In this document: one piece after another, positions 1 through 5,310 of the stretch | Layout: each line of letters starts with the position of its first letter | Numbering within the stretch: the stretch's first letter is position 1 | Assembly: GCA_041742255.1 (NCBI GenBank) | Contig: JBGSIZ010000323.1 | Coordinates: forward strand, 1-9,777 | Source of the DNA: JBGSIZ01 sp041742255 | GTDB lineage: Bacteria; Pseudomonadota; Alphaproteobacteria; Rhodobacterales; Rhodobacteraceae | DNA: 9,777 nucleotides | Reading direction: 5' to 3' | Made by a program: the position numbers and the translations under genes | Notes under the pieces: model-generated | Told to the model about the DNA's origin: nothing | The model's database searches: none | Seen by the model: the letters and a program-made list of their open reading frames with translations, nothing else

Positions 1-318
1 ATCCTCCAGCCCGGTGGTGCCGATCACATGCACGGCGCGGGCCTGCGCGGCAAGGGCGGCGAATTCGACGGTGGCGACGGGGGCGGTAAAATCAATGACG
101 GCTTGGGCGCGGGCGAACACCTCGACCGGATCGTCGGTGACGATCACGCCCACAGGGGACCCACCCATCGCGGCGCCCACATCGCGCCCGATCCAGTCGT
201 GACCAGGCCGCTCCAGCGCACCGATCAGGCGGACAGTATCGGACGCCGCGATCATCTGGATCAACATCCGGCCCATCCGGCCAGACGCCCCCGTCACCAC
301 AATTCCCGGCCTGTCCAT
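1..318 (-). CDS. dapB: 4-hydroxy-tetrahydrodipicolinate reductase, N-terminal part (cut by window edge)
   Basis: DapB uses NAD(P)H in the cytoplasm to reduce the dihydrodipicolinate-type intermediate of diaminopimelate/lysine synthesis. The minus strand is open from an ATG at 318 to position 1, giving 106 residues with no stop; the family is usually about 270 residues, so roughly 60% lies off the left edge. Seen: a Rossmann glycine motif GASGRMG at residues 10-16, an acidic residue after the second strand (ALERPGH, about 34-40) where dinucleotide preference is set, DFT at 76-78, and the GTTG motif at 100-103. The start is supported by a purine-rich AAGGGTG just upstream and by the Rossmann strand beginning almost at once. 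The gene diverges from rbfA across a 91-bp gap. The family call is firm; the rest of the active site is not visible. Confidence 0.95.
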   Translation of the reverse strand, partial: MDRPGIVVTGASGRMGRMLIQMIAASDTVRLIGALERPGHDWIGRDVGAAMGGSPVGVIVTDDPVEVFARAQAVIDFTAPVATVEFAALAAQARAVHVIGTTGLED

Positions 319-409
319 ATCACACCCTTCGCGCCTCTTTTCGCCCATCCCTGAGTGGACGGGCCGGGGCCGCTTGGCAAGAGGGCGGGAACGGCATAGA
401 TGGGGCGTC
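319..409. promoter_or_regulatory. Divergent dapB/rbfA intergenic region with candidate rbfA promoter
   Basis: This 91-bp gap must hold the start signals of both divergent genes. On the plus strand TTGGCA (374-379), a 17-nt spacer and TAGATG (397-402) resemble a sigma70 promoter, with a good -35 and a weak -10. Initiation would fall at about 408-410, on or next to the rbfA ATG. The -35 lies in the near-palindrome CTTGGCAAG (373-381), whose opposite strand reads TTGCCA, but no convincing -10 follows it toward dapB. The dapB promoter is therefore not identified. The element call is inference from sequence only. Confidence 0.35.
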
Positions 410-805
410 ATGGCAAAGAAACGATCAGAAACCGGGGGCGCACCCTCGCAACGACAACTCCGCGTGGGCGAGGTTCTGCGGCGGGCGTTGTCCGACGTCT
501 TGTTGCGGGGGGACCTGCATGACCCCGACATCGGGCGCATGTCCATCACCGTGGGCGAGGTCCGGTGTTCCCCTGACCTGCACTATGCGACGGCGTATAT
601 CCTGCCGCTGGGTGGCGAAAACAAAGAGGCGGCCCTGCTCGCGCTACGCCGGAACAAGGGCGAGTTGCGGCATCTGGTGACCAAGGGCACGACCCTGAAA
701 TTCGCGCCCGATCTGCGGTTTGAACTGGACGACACATTCGACCGGATGGAAGAAACCCGCCGCCTGTTCGCCAATGACCATGTCCGTCAGGATCTGGACG
801 ACTGA
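410..805 (+). CDS. rbfA: 30S ribosome-binding factor A
   Basis: RbfA is a small KH-fold protein that binds the 30S subunit and helps late 16S rRNA processing and cold adaptation. The 131-residue product has the hallmarks of the alphaproteobacterial form: PSQRQLRVGE near residues 12-21, DPDIGRMSITVGEVR at 38-52, a TAYILPLGG strand at 61-69, the KGELR helix at 83-87 and LKFAPDLRFELD at 96-107. The start is taken at ATG 410 (MAKKRSE) because the upstream in-frame TTG at 374 would add 12 non-conserved residues. No clear Shine-Dalgarno lies at normal spacing; the GGGCGGGA at 383-390 is about 20 nt away. The stop codon overlaps the next start by one base (TGATG), indicating translational coupling. 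Length is normal for the family. Confidence 0.95.
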   Translation: MAKKRSETGGAPSQRQLRVGEVLRRALSDVLLRGDLHDPDIGRMSITVGEVRCSPDLHYATAYILPLGGENKEAALLALRRNKGELRHLVTKGTTLKFAPDLRFELDDTFDRMEETRRLFANDHVRQDLDD

Positions 806-1518
806 TGCGCTGGGCCTGCCTTGTGCTTGGCCTTTGGTGGGCTACGCCCGGTTTGGCCGTCACCTGCGAAGATGTCATCTGGGACGGCAAATCCTTCAGC
901 ACCTGCACCGTCAGCAAATCGGGGGATGATCTGCGCCTGTTCCTGAACGGACCGGACGGCACGCCGCTGGGGTCATTCGGGGCGATTGAACAGATGACCG
1001 GGCGCAGCCTTCTTTTTGCCATGAACGCGGGCATGTATCACCCGGACCGCCGCCCGGTCGGGCTGTATATCGAGGAAGGCGCGCAAATCGCACCTCTGGT
1101 GACTGATGCCTCGCGGAGCAATTTCGGCCTGCTGCCCAACGGGCTTTTGTGCATCACCCAAAACGACGTGCGGATCGTGGGGACGGATGGTTATCTGGAC
1201 GACACGCCCGCGTGTCGGTTCGCTACGCAATCCGGGCCGATGCTGCTGATCGGGGGCGACTATCACCCCCGGTTCATTCCCGGCGGCACCTCTGTCAATA
1301 TACGCAACGGGGTCGGGACAGACTGGGATGACGCAGTGTATTTCGTGATCTCGAACGATCCGGTGAATTTCTACGACTTCGCCCGGTTCTTTCGGGACCA
1401 TCTGGGGGTGAAAAACGCGCTCTATTTCGATGGCAGCGTGTCGCGGCTCTATGCGCCGTCGCTTGGGCGAAACGATTTCGGCCTTGCGATGGGCCCGATG
1501 ATCGGCGTGCTGGAATAG
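805..1518 (+). CDS. Secreted phosphodiester glycosidase family protein (NAGPA/DUF2233-like)
   Basis: The 237-residue product resembles the phosphodiester glycosidase family, which includes the eukaryotic 'uncovering enzyme' domain and bacterial YigE-type proteins. A cleavable signal peptide is visible (hydrophobic residues 4-18, likely cut after GLA), so the mature protein should be periplasmic. Family-like blocks are AMNAGMYHP (72-80) followed by PVGLYIEEG (84-92), NFGLLPNG (106-113), QSGPMLLIGG (142-151) and YFDGSVSRLY (207-216), the last matching the D-G-S segment near the active site. Cys21 and Cys34 could form a disulfide. The ATG overlaps the rbfA stop by one base. The true substrate is unknown; a sugar phosphodiester of the envelope is a guess from the family. 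The placement between rbfA and truB suggests co-transcription rather than a shared function. Confidence 0.8.
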   Translation: MRWACLVLGLWWATPGLAVTCEDVIWDGKSFSTCTVSKSGDDLRLFLNGPDGTPLGSFGAIEQMTGRSLLFAMNAGMYHPDRRPVGLYIEEGAQIAPLVTDASRSNFGLLPNGLLCITQNDVRIVGTDGYLDDTPACRFATQSGPMLLIGGDYHPRFIPGGTSVNIRNGVGTDWDDAVYFVISNDPVNFYDFARFFRDHLGVKNALYFDGSVSRLYAPSLGRNDFGLAMGPMIGVLE

Positions 1519-1577
1519 GTTGACCGCGGTTGCGGGCAGGGCTACGCCGCGCGCTACCCCGAAATCGGAGATTGACG

Positions 1578-2483
1578 ATGGGACGCACACGCAAAGGCCG
1601 GGACGTATCGGGCTGGATCATCATCGACAAACCGGCGGGGATCACGTCCACGATGGTCGTGAACAAGGTCCGCTGGGCCTTTGACGCGAAAAAGGCGGGG
1701 CATGCGGGCACGCTCGATCCCGATGCAACCGGGGTTCTGGCCGTGGCACTGGGCGAGGCCACCAAAACGGTCCCCTACATCACGGACGCGCTCAAGGCCT
1801 ATACGTTCACGGTGCGGTTTGGGCAGGCGACCAACACCGATGACGCCTCGGGCGAGGTGATCGCGTCCAGCGACAGCCGCCCCACCGATGACCAGATCAA
1901 AGAGGCGCTGCACGCCTTTGCGGGTGACATCCAACAGGTCCCGCCGCAATTTTCGGCGGTCAAGATCGACGGCGAACGGGCCTATGCGCGGGCGCGGGAC
2001 GGCGAAGAATTCGAAATCGCGGCGCGGCCCCTCTGGGTCGAGGAACTGGTGATGACCGACCGGCCCGATGCCGATCACGTCTGTCTGGAAATGACCTGTG
2101 GCAAGGGCGGCTATGTGCGGTCCATCGCGCGGGATCTGGGGCAGGCGCTGGGCTGCTATGGGCACGTTCTGACCCTGCGGCGGATCTGGTCCGGACCGTT
2201 TCAGGCGGACAACGGCATCAGCCTTGAAACGCTGGACGCGCTGGCGCGGACGCCCGACCTTGATGCCCACCTCTTACCACTGGAAAGCGGGCTGGTCGAT
2301 TTGCCCCGGGTCCATTGCCCCGAAGCATCGGTGACCAAACTGCGCAACGGCAACGCGGCGATGGTGATTGCCAACGGGGTGGACTACGGCGCGGACTGCT
2401 GGGCGGTCCATGACGGGCACGCCATCGCGGTCGGGCGCTACATGGGCGGCGAACTGCACCCGGCGCGGGTGTTCGTGGCGTGA
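1578..2483 (+). CDS. truB: tRNA pseudouridine(55) synthase
   Basis: TruB converts U55 in the T-loop of tRNAs to pseudouridine. The 301-residue product begins with the usual GWIIIDKPAGITS block (12-24). It carries the catalytic motif GTLDPDATG at 44-52 with nucleophile Asp47, the conserved tyrosine in KAYTF (Tyr75), PPQFSAVKIDGERAY (122-136), and the GGYVRSIARDLG segment (177-188) with the conserved Arg181. A PUA-like C-terminal region ends in the strand HPARVFVA. ATG 1578 is preferred over the in-frame TTG at 1530 because GGAG at 1567-1570 sits 7 nt upstream and the family motif starts close to this Met. The 59-nt gap after the preceding gene shows no clear terminator, so read-through from rbfA is likely. 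The stop overlaps the next gene's GTG start by 4 nt. Confidence 0.96.
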   Translation: MGRTRKGRDVSGWIIIDKPAGITSTMVVNKVRWAFDAKKAGHAGTLDPDATGVLAVALGEATKTVPYITDALKAYTFTVRFGQATNTDDASGEVIASSDSRPTDDQIKEALHAFAGDIQQVPPQFSAVKIDGERAYARARDGEEFEIAARPLWVEELVMTDRPDADHVCLEMTCGKGGYVRSIARDLGQALGCYGHVLTLRRIWSGPFQADNGISLETLDALARTPDLDAHLLPLESGLVDLPRVHCPEASVTKLRNGNAAMVIANGVDYGADCWAVHDGHAIAVGRYMGGELHPARVFVA

Positions 2484-2998
2484 CCCGGACGGCGACACCG
2501 CGCGATCTGGTGGTGACACCGGCAGGGCTGCGGTTCCTGGGGCGGCGGTTTGCCTGCACTATCGGGCGGGGCGGGGTGACATCCGACAAACGCGAAGGCG
2601 ACGGATGCACGCCGCGCGGGGTGCATGGTCTGGTGGGGATGCTCTATCGGCCGGACCGGATCGGGAAACCGGCGGATTGGGCGGTGCCGATCCGGCCCGG
2701 TGACCTGTGGTCCGATGATCCAACGGACGAGGACTATAACCTCATGGTCCGCGCCCCCTATCCGCACAGCCACGAGGTTTTGCGGCGGGCCGATCCGCTC
2801 TATGACCTGATCGTGCTGACCAACTGGAACTGGCCCTATGCGGTGCGCGGGGCCGGGCGGGCGACGGGGTCCGCGATATTCATCCATCAATGGCGGCGGC
2901 CGGGGTTTCCGACGGCGGGCTGCATCGGGCTGGCACGGGCCGACCTGCACTGGATCGCGCCGCGCATCACGCATCAGACGCGGTTGATCGTCCGTTAA
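2480..2998 (+). CDS. L,D-transpeptidase (YkuD-fold) family protein, no signal peptide
   Basis: The 172-residue product resembles the short YkuD-type family (COG3786-like), related to enzymes that crosslink peptidoglycan or attach lipoproteins through a catalytic cysteine. The key signature is at 135-151: IHQW with His136, then PTAGCIGL with candidate nucleophile Cys148. The family-like early segment DKREGDGCTPRGVHGL (36-51) is also present. The start is GTG 2480, overlapping the truB stop in a GTGA junction, so translation is probably coupled. No signal peptide or membrane segment is visible, which is odd for a peptidoglycan enzyme; either export is unconventional or the substrate is cytosolic. 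The reaction is inferred from the fold motif only. Confidence 0.82.
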   Translation: MTRTATPRDLVVTPAGLRFLGRRFACTIGRGGVTSDKREGDGCTPRGVHGLVGMLYRPDRIGKPADWAVPIRPGDLWSDDPTDEDYNLMVRAPYPHSHEVLRRADPLYDLIVLTNWNWPYAVRGAGRATGSAIFIHQWRRPGFPTAGCIGLARADLHWIAPRITHQTRLIVR

Positions 2999-3040
2999 CG
3001 GCACGAGACCAAAGGGCGGGGGCGAACCGGGCCAAAATCC

Positions 3041-3073
3041 ACACCGACGCGATACCGACGGAATACCGACGTA
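3041..3073. repeat. Three tandem 11-bp units (A[C/T]ACCGACGnn)
   Basis: ACACCGACGCG (3041-3051), ATACCGACGGA (3052-3062) and ATACCGACGTA (3063-3073) follow one another directly. They share a 9-bp core that varies only at its second position. The period of 11 bp is about one helical turn, so all copies present the same DNA face. Function is unknown: iterated protein-binding sites or a slippage product are both possible. Confidence 0.7.
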
Positions 3074-3097
3074 AAATCACGGCACGGTTTTGGGGCC

Positions 3098-3113
3098 GTT
3101 TGGCGGTTTGGCG
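3098..3113. repeat. Perfect tandem 8-bp repeat GTTTGGCG x2
   Basis: GTTTGGCG at 3098-3105 is repeated exactly at 3106-3113, ending at the base before the yggS stop codon (TAA on the minus strand, 3116-3114). It lies outside the reading frames. It may be a simple slippage duplication. Confidence 0.75.
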
Positions 3114-3782
3114 TTAACTTAACGGGGCGTCCGGGGCCACACGTTCACCAAATATGGCCGACCCCACGCGGATATGGGTCGCGCCATGGCGGATCGCGGT
3201 TTCAAAATCGCCGGACATGCCCATGGACAACCCCGCCAACCCGTTCCGGGCGGCCATATCGGCCAGCATGGCGAAATGCAGGGCGGGGTCGTCCTGTTCT
3301 GGGGGGATACACATCAACCCGCGCACCGGCAGGTCCAACGCGCGAACCTGCGCCACAAATCCATCCACGGCGGCGGGCAACACTCCGGCCTTTTGCGGCT
3401 CCTCGCCAGTGTTCACCTGAATATACAGGTCGGGACAGTGACCCATCTCCTGGGCCAGCCGGGCGATAGTCTGCGCCAGCTTGGGCCGGTCCAGCGTGTG
3501 AATGGATTGCACCAATTCCATCGCCTGTCGGGCCTTGTTGGTTTGCAAGGGGCCAATCAGATGCAGATCAACGTCGCCAAACGCGGCGCGGAAATCGGGC
3601 CACTTGCTGGCGGCCTCCTGCACGCGATTCTCTCCAAAACACCGATGCCCGGTTTCCAGAACGGCGCGAACACGGTCCAGCGGCTGCACCTTGGACACGG
3701 CAATCAAGGTGACGCTGCCGGGCGCACGGCCCGCGTCGGCCTCGGCGCGGGTCATGCGGGCCGTGATCGTGGATAATGTCAT
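3114..3782 (-). CDS. yggS: YggS/PROSC family pyridoxal phosphate homeostasis protein
   Basis: This family binds pyridoxal 5'-phosphate without a known catalytic reaction and buffers the vitamin B6 and amino/keto-acid pools in the cytoplasm. The 222-residue product is a typical single alanine-racemase-like TIM barrel. The PLP lysine is Lys31 in LIAVSKVQP. FGENRVQEA (49-57), HLIGPLQTNKA (74-84), QVNTGEEPQKAG (122-133), RGLMCIPPE, LSMGMSGDFETAI and the C-terminal RVGSAIFGER phosphate-binding block are all intact. The ATG at 3782 is preceded by AGGAG with a 6-nt spacer, a strong ribosome-binding site. It is divergent from the porin gene and convergent with the transpeptidase-like gene, so it is probably a single-gene transcript. 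No clear promoter was recognised for it. Confidence 0.96.
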   Translation of the reverse strand: MTLSTITARMTRAEADAGRAPGSVTLIAVSKVQPLDRVRAVLETGHRCFGENRVQEAASKWPDFRAAFGDVDLHLIGPLQTNKARQAMELVQSIHTLDRPKLAQTIARLAQEMGHCPDLYIQVNTGEEPQKAGVLPAAVDGFVAQVRALDLPVRGLMCIPPEQDDPALHFAMLADMAARNGLAGLSMGMSGDFETAIRHGATHIRVGSAIFGERVAPDAPLS

Positions 3783-3904
3783 GGCAGGCTCCTGTTTTCG
3801 CCTGAAAAACGGCGTTGTTACGCGAGATAGGGCGTTCCGGGGCGGCTGTCACCGTCAAACCGGGACCGAACACGGGCAAATTTGGCCGGGGGCGTGTGTG
3901 GCGC

Positions 3905-3914
3905 TGATGCATCA
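3905..3914. promoter_or_regulatory. 10-bp perfect palindrome TGATGCATCA, possible operator
   Basis: TGATGCATCA is a perfect inverted repeat lying 3 bp upstream of the candidate porin -35 hexamer. Its centre is about 44 bp before the predicted transcription start, a position where activators often bind. No regulator can be assigned from the sequence. Confidence 0.4.
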
Positions 3915-3918
3915 TTTT

Positions 3919-3932
3919 TGACGGCGTCGTCA
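3919..3932. promoter_or_regulatory. Inverted repeat TGACG-N4-CGTCA overlapping the candidate porin -35
   Basis: TGACG (3919-3923) and CGTCA (3928-3932) are exact inverted arms with a 4-bp centre. The inner GACG-G-CGTC is also symmetric. It overlaps the candidate -35 and spacer, a placement suited to a repressor. Regulator identity is unknown. Confidence 0.4.
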
Positions 3933-3950
3933 GATTGTCGCCCAAATCTC

Positions 3951-3989
3951 TTGAGTGTCCGGGGGCTTTGGGCGCAAAGACACACTCAA
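3951..3989 (+). promoter_or_regulatory. Porin leader stem-loop 1 (8-bp outer, 5-bp inner stem)
   Basis: TTGAGTGT (3951-3958) is an exact reverse complement of ACACTCAA (3982-3989). Inside it CTTTG (3966-3970) pairs with CAAAG (3975-3979) around a GGCG loop, leaving an asymmetric internal loop of 7 and 2 nt. If transcription starts where predicted, this forms a stem at or very near the 5' end of the porin mRNA. Such stems are known to protect porin-type messages such as E. coli ompA from decay; that role here is inference. Confidence 0.5.
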
Positions 3990-4019
3990 TGCTGGTTCAA
4001 CTGGCATTCTCTGGAATGC
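3988..4019 (+). promoter_or_regulatory. Two alternative leader hairpins sharing GCATT, before the porin RBS
   Basis: GCATTC (4004-4009) pairs perfectly with GAATGC (4014-4019) around a TCTG loop. The same GCATT (4004-4008) can instead pair with AATGC (3988-3992), extended inward by two wobble and two Watson-Crick pairs around a 3-nt loop. The two folds exclude each other, and the second also competes with the last bases of stem-loop 1. They end 6 nt before the GAGG ribosome-binding site. The arrangement is seen directly; a switching function is speculative. Confidence 0.4.
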
Positions 4020-4039
4020 AAACACGAGGGAAAATATCC

Positions 4040-5137
4040 ATGAAAAGCATCCTCCTTGCCTCGACCGCACTCGTCGCCTTTGCTGGCGCCGCTGTTGCTG
4101 AAGGCCACACGTCCATCACCCACTCGCTGTCGGCCACTTTGGGCTTCAACGACGACTCGACCGCTGCGTCGGACAACGAGTATGGCTTCTACTGGGAAGG
4201 CAACCTGAAAACCACCGCGACCGCCGCTCTCGACAATGGCCTGACCGCTGGTGCCTACTTTGAAGTCACCATCAACGAAGACAATTCGACCAACGGTTCG
4301 ACGTCGAATGACTACGGCATCTACCTGGAGTCGTCTGACTGGGTTTTGTCGCTGACCTCCGACATGGGCGGCCTCTACTTCGGCGACACCTCCACTGCTG
4401 CCACCAAGCATTGGAAATCGGCCGGCGATATGGAGTCTGACGGCTTCACCTCTGGCACTGACTCCGCAGTTCTGCGCGGCGACGTGTCCTTCGGCGGCGT
4501 GAATGCCTCCGTGTCCTACCTCTACGACGATGGTGCTGAAGAACTCCAGCAGCTGTCGGTTGGTGCTGGCGGTTCCTTCGGTGCGGTGACCTTCGCACTG
4601 GGCTACCAGGAAGCAAGCACCTACATCGACGGCAACGACGACTTCAACGCCAACGAGATCTTCGGTCTCTCCGTTGGCGGCACGTTCGCGGGCGCGACCG
4701 TGACCCTCGCCTACGCAGAAGACAAGACCGCTGGCGAAGACTCGCTGGGTCTGAAAGTGGCCTACCCCGTTGGTCCGGTCACCGTGACCGCCTACTACGT
4801 TTCGGAATCCGAAGCTGCTGGCGACAACTGGGGCTTGGCTGCCAAGTATGCAAACGGCCCGATCGCCGTCACTGCCGACTTCCAGAACGACCAGGGCACC
4901 GACAAGTGGAAGCTTGAAGGCACCTACGATGTTGGCAATGGCGTCACCGCCTTGGCCGGCCTGCTGAACGAGAACGAAAACGACGTCGACTACTACGTTG
5001 GCGCCGAATACGACCTCGGCGGCGGTGCTTCGGTTCTCGCGACCTACGCTGTTGATGACGACAACGACCAGGAAGACGAAATCGGCGCCGGCGACTACCA
5101 GCGTGGCACGACCATCGAAGTGTCCTTCACGTTCTGA
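4040..5137 (+). CDS. Rhodobacter-type outer-membrane porin
   Basis: This is a beta-barrel porin of the Rhodobacter capsulatus type, expected to form trimeric diffusion channels for small hydrophilic solutes. The 365-residue precursor starts with a clear signal peptide, MKSILLASTALVAFAGAAVA, cut before EGHTS, leaving about 345 residues. The mature chain alternates short amphipathic strands with Gly/Asp/Asn-rich turns and is strongly acidic. YDLGGGAS near the C-terminus and the terminal phenylalanine of VSFTF, the usual signal for the BAM assembly machinery, support the call. ATG 4040 is chosen because the signal peptide starts there and GAGG lies 10 nt upstream. Codon use differs from neighbours (many GCT, GGT, TCC, CTC and TAC codons), as expected for a very highly expressed gene. 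It is monocistronic, with its own leader and terminator. Substrate selectivity cannot be read. Confidence 0.95.
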   Translation: MKSILLASTALVAFAGAAVAEGHTSITHSLSATLGFNDDSTAASDNEYGFYWEGNLKTTATAALDNGLTAGAYFEVTINEDNSTNGSTSNDYGIYLESSDWVLSLTSDMGGLYFGDTSTAATKHWKSAGDMESDGFTSGTDSAVLRGDVSFGGVNASVSYLYDDGAEELQQLSVGAGGSFGAVTFALGYQEASTYIDGNDDFNANEIFGLSVGGTFAGATVTLAYAEDKTAGEDSLGLKVAYPVGPVTVTAYYVSESEAAGDNWGLAAKYANGPIAVTADFQNDQGTDKWKLEGTYDVGNGVTALAGLLNENENDVDYYVGAEYDLGGGASVLATYAVDDDNDQEDEIGAGDYQRGTTIEVSFTF

Positions 5138-5158
5138 TCTGAACCTCTTGGTTCTAAC

Positions 5159-5186
5159 AAAAGGGCGGCCTTCGGGTCGCCCTTTT
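5159..5186 (+). terminator. Strong intrinsic terminator after the porin gene
   Basis: A 12-bp stem (AAAAGGGCGGCC, 5159-5170, with 5175-5186; one G-U pair) closes on the very stable C(UUCG)G tetraloop. The 3' arm ends in TTTT, which serves as part of the U-tract, and the 5' A-run makes the structure nearly symmetrical. It lies 21 nt after the porin stop and separates the porin transcript from the downstream lipoprotein gene. Confidence 0.93.
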
Positions 5187-5227
5187 CGTTTCTGACGGGG
5201 ATGTTGGGGCCAACTGTGCCAAATGCC

Positions 5228-5256
5228 TTGTGACGCCCCCGCCCCTTCGCTACATA
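5228..5256 (+). promoter_or_regulatory. Sigma70-type promoter for the DUF3576-leuS region
   Basis: TTGTGA (5228-5233), a 17-nt spacer and TACATA (5251-5256) form a good housekeeping promoter between the porin terminator and the lipoprotein gene. Initiation would be near 5263, giving a leader of about 48 nt before ATG 5311. This also argues against the long upstream in-frame start at 5230, which would overlap the promoter. Confidence 0.65.
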
Positions 5257-5310
5257 TTTTCCAGACTTTACGGCCCCATCACGGATGCGGGCCTGTCCGA
5301 AAACGGGGGA

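Larger units (their letters stand above)
2999..3113. other. Convergent intergenic gap with short tandem repeats
   Basis: This gap separates the 3' ends of the transpeptidase-like gene and yggS. No strong intrinsic terminator with a U-tract is visible on either strand; a weak hairpin (AAAATC / GGTTTT with one wobble pair, about 3074-3092) is the best candidate. The gap contains three units of ACCGACG at 11-bp period and two perfect GTTTGGCG units, listed separately. GTTAAC palindromes lie across the stop codons at both ends (near 2995 and 3113). No coding potential is supported here. Confidence 0.5.
3783..4039. promoter_or_regulatory. yggS/porin divergent regulatory region and porin leader
   Basis: This is the longest non-coding stretch in the window (257 bp). 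The left part carries the yggS ribosome-binding site. From about 3905 on it is dense in symmetric elements. A candidate porin promoter has -35 TTGACG (3918-3923) and a weak -10 such as CCAAAT (3942-3947, 18-nt spacer), with initiation near 3951-3956. The porin ribosome-binding site is GAGG at 4026-4029, 10 nt before the ATG. An in-frame start at 3935 exists but would precede the signal peptide with 35 unrelated residues, so the stretch is read as non-coding. The promoter hexamers are inference; the symmetry is directly visible. Confidence 0.55.

Noticed and set aside
2890..3117. Small ORF spanning the end of the transpeptidase-like gene and the convergent gap
   Set aside because: It has no ribosome-binding site or recognisable product and runs through the tandem repeats; it is a chance frame.
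3853..3858. TTGACG on the minus strand as a yggS -35
   Set aside because: No acceptable -10 lies 16-18 nt downstream; the nearest TATCT-like sequence is 22 nt away.
3935..4039. 35-residue N-terminal extension of the porin
   Set aside because: It would put unrelated residues ahead of a perfect signal peptide and overlap the leader hairpins; ATG 4040 has its own ribosome-binding site.
5230..5310. 27-residue N-terminal extension of the DUF3576 lipoprotein
   Set aside because: It overlaps the candidate promoter (5228-5256) and would precede the lipoprotein signal, which is normally at the very N-terminus.
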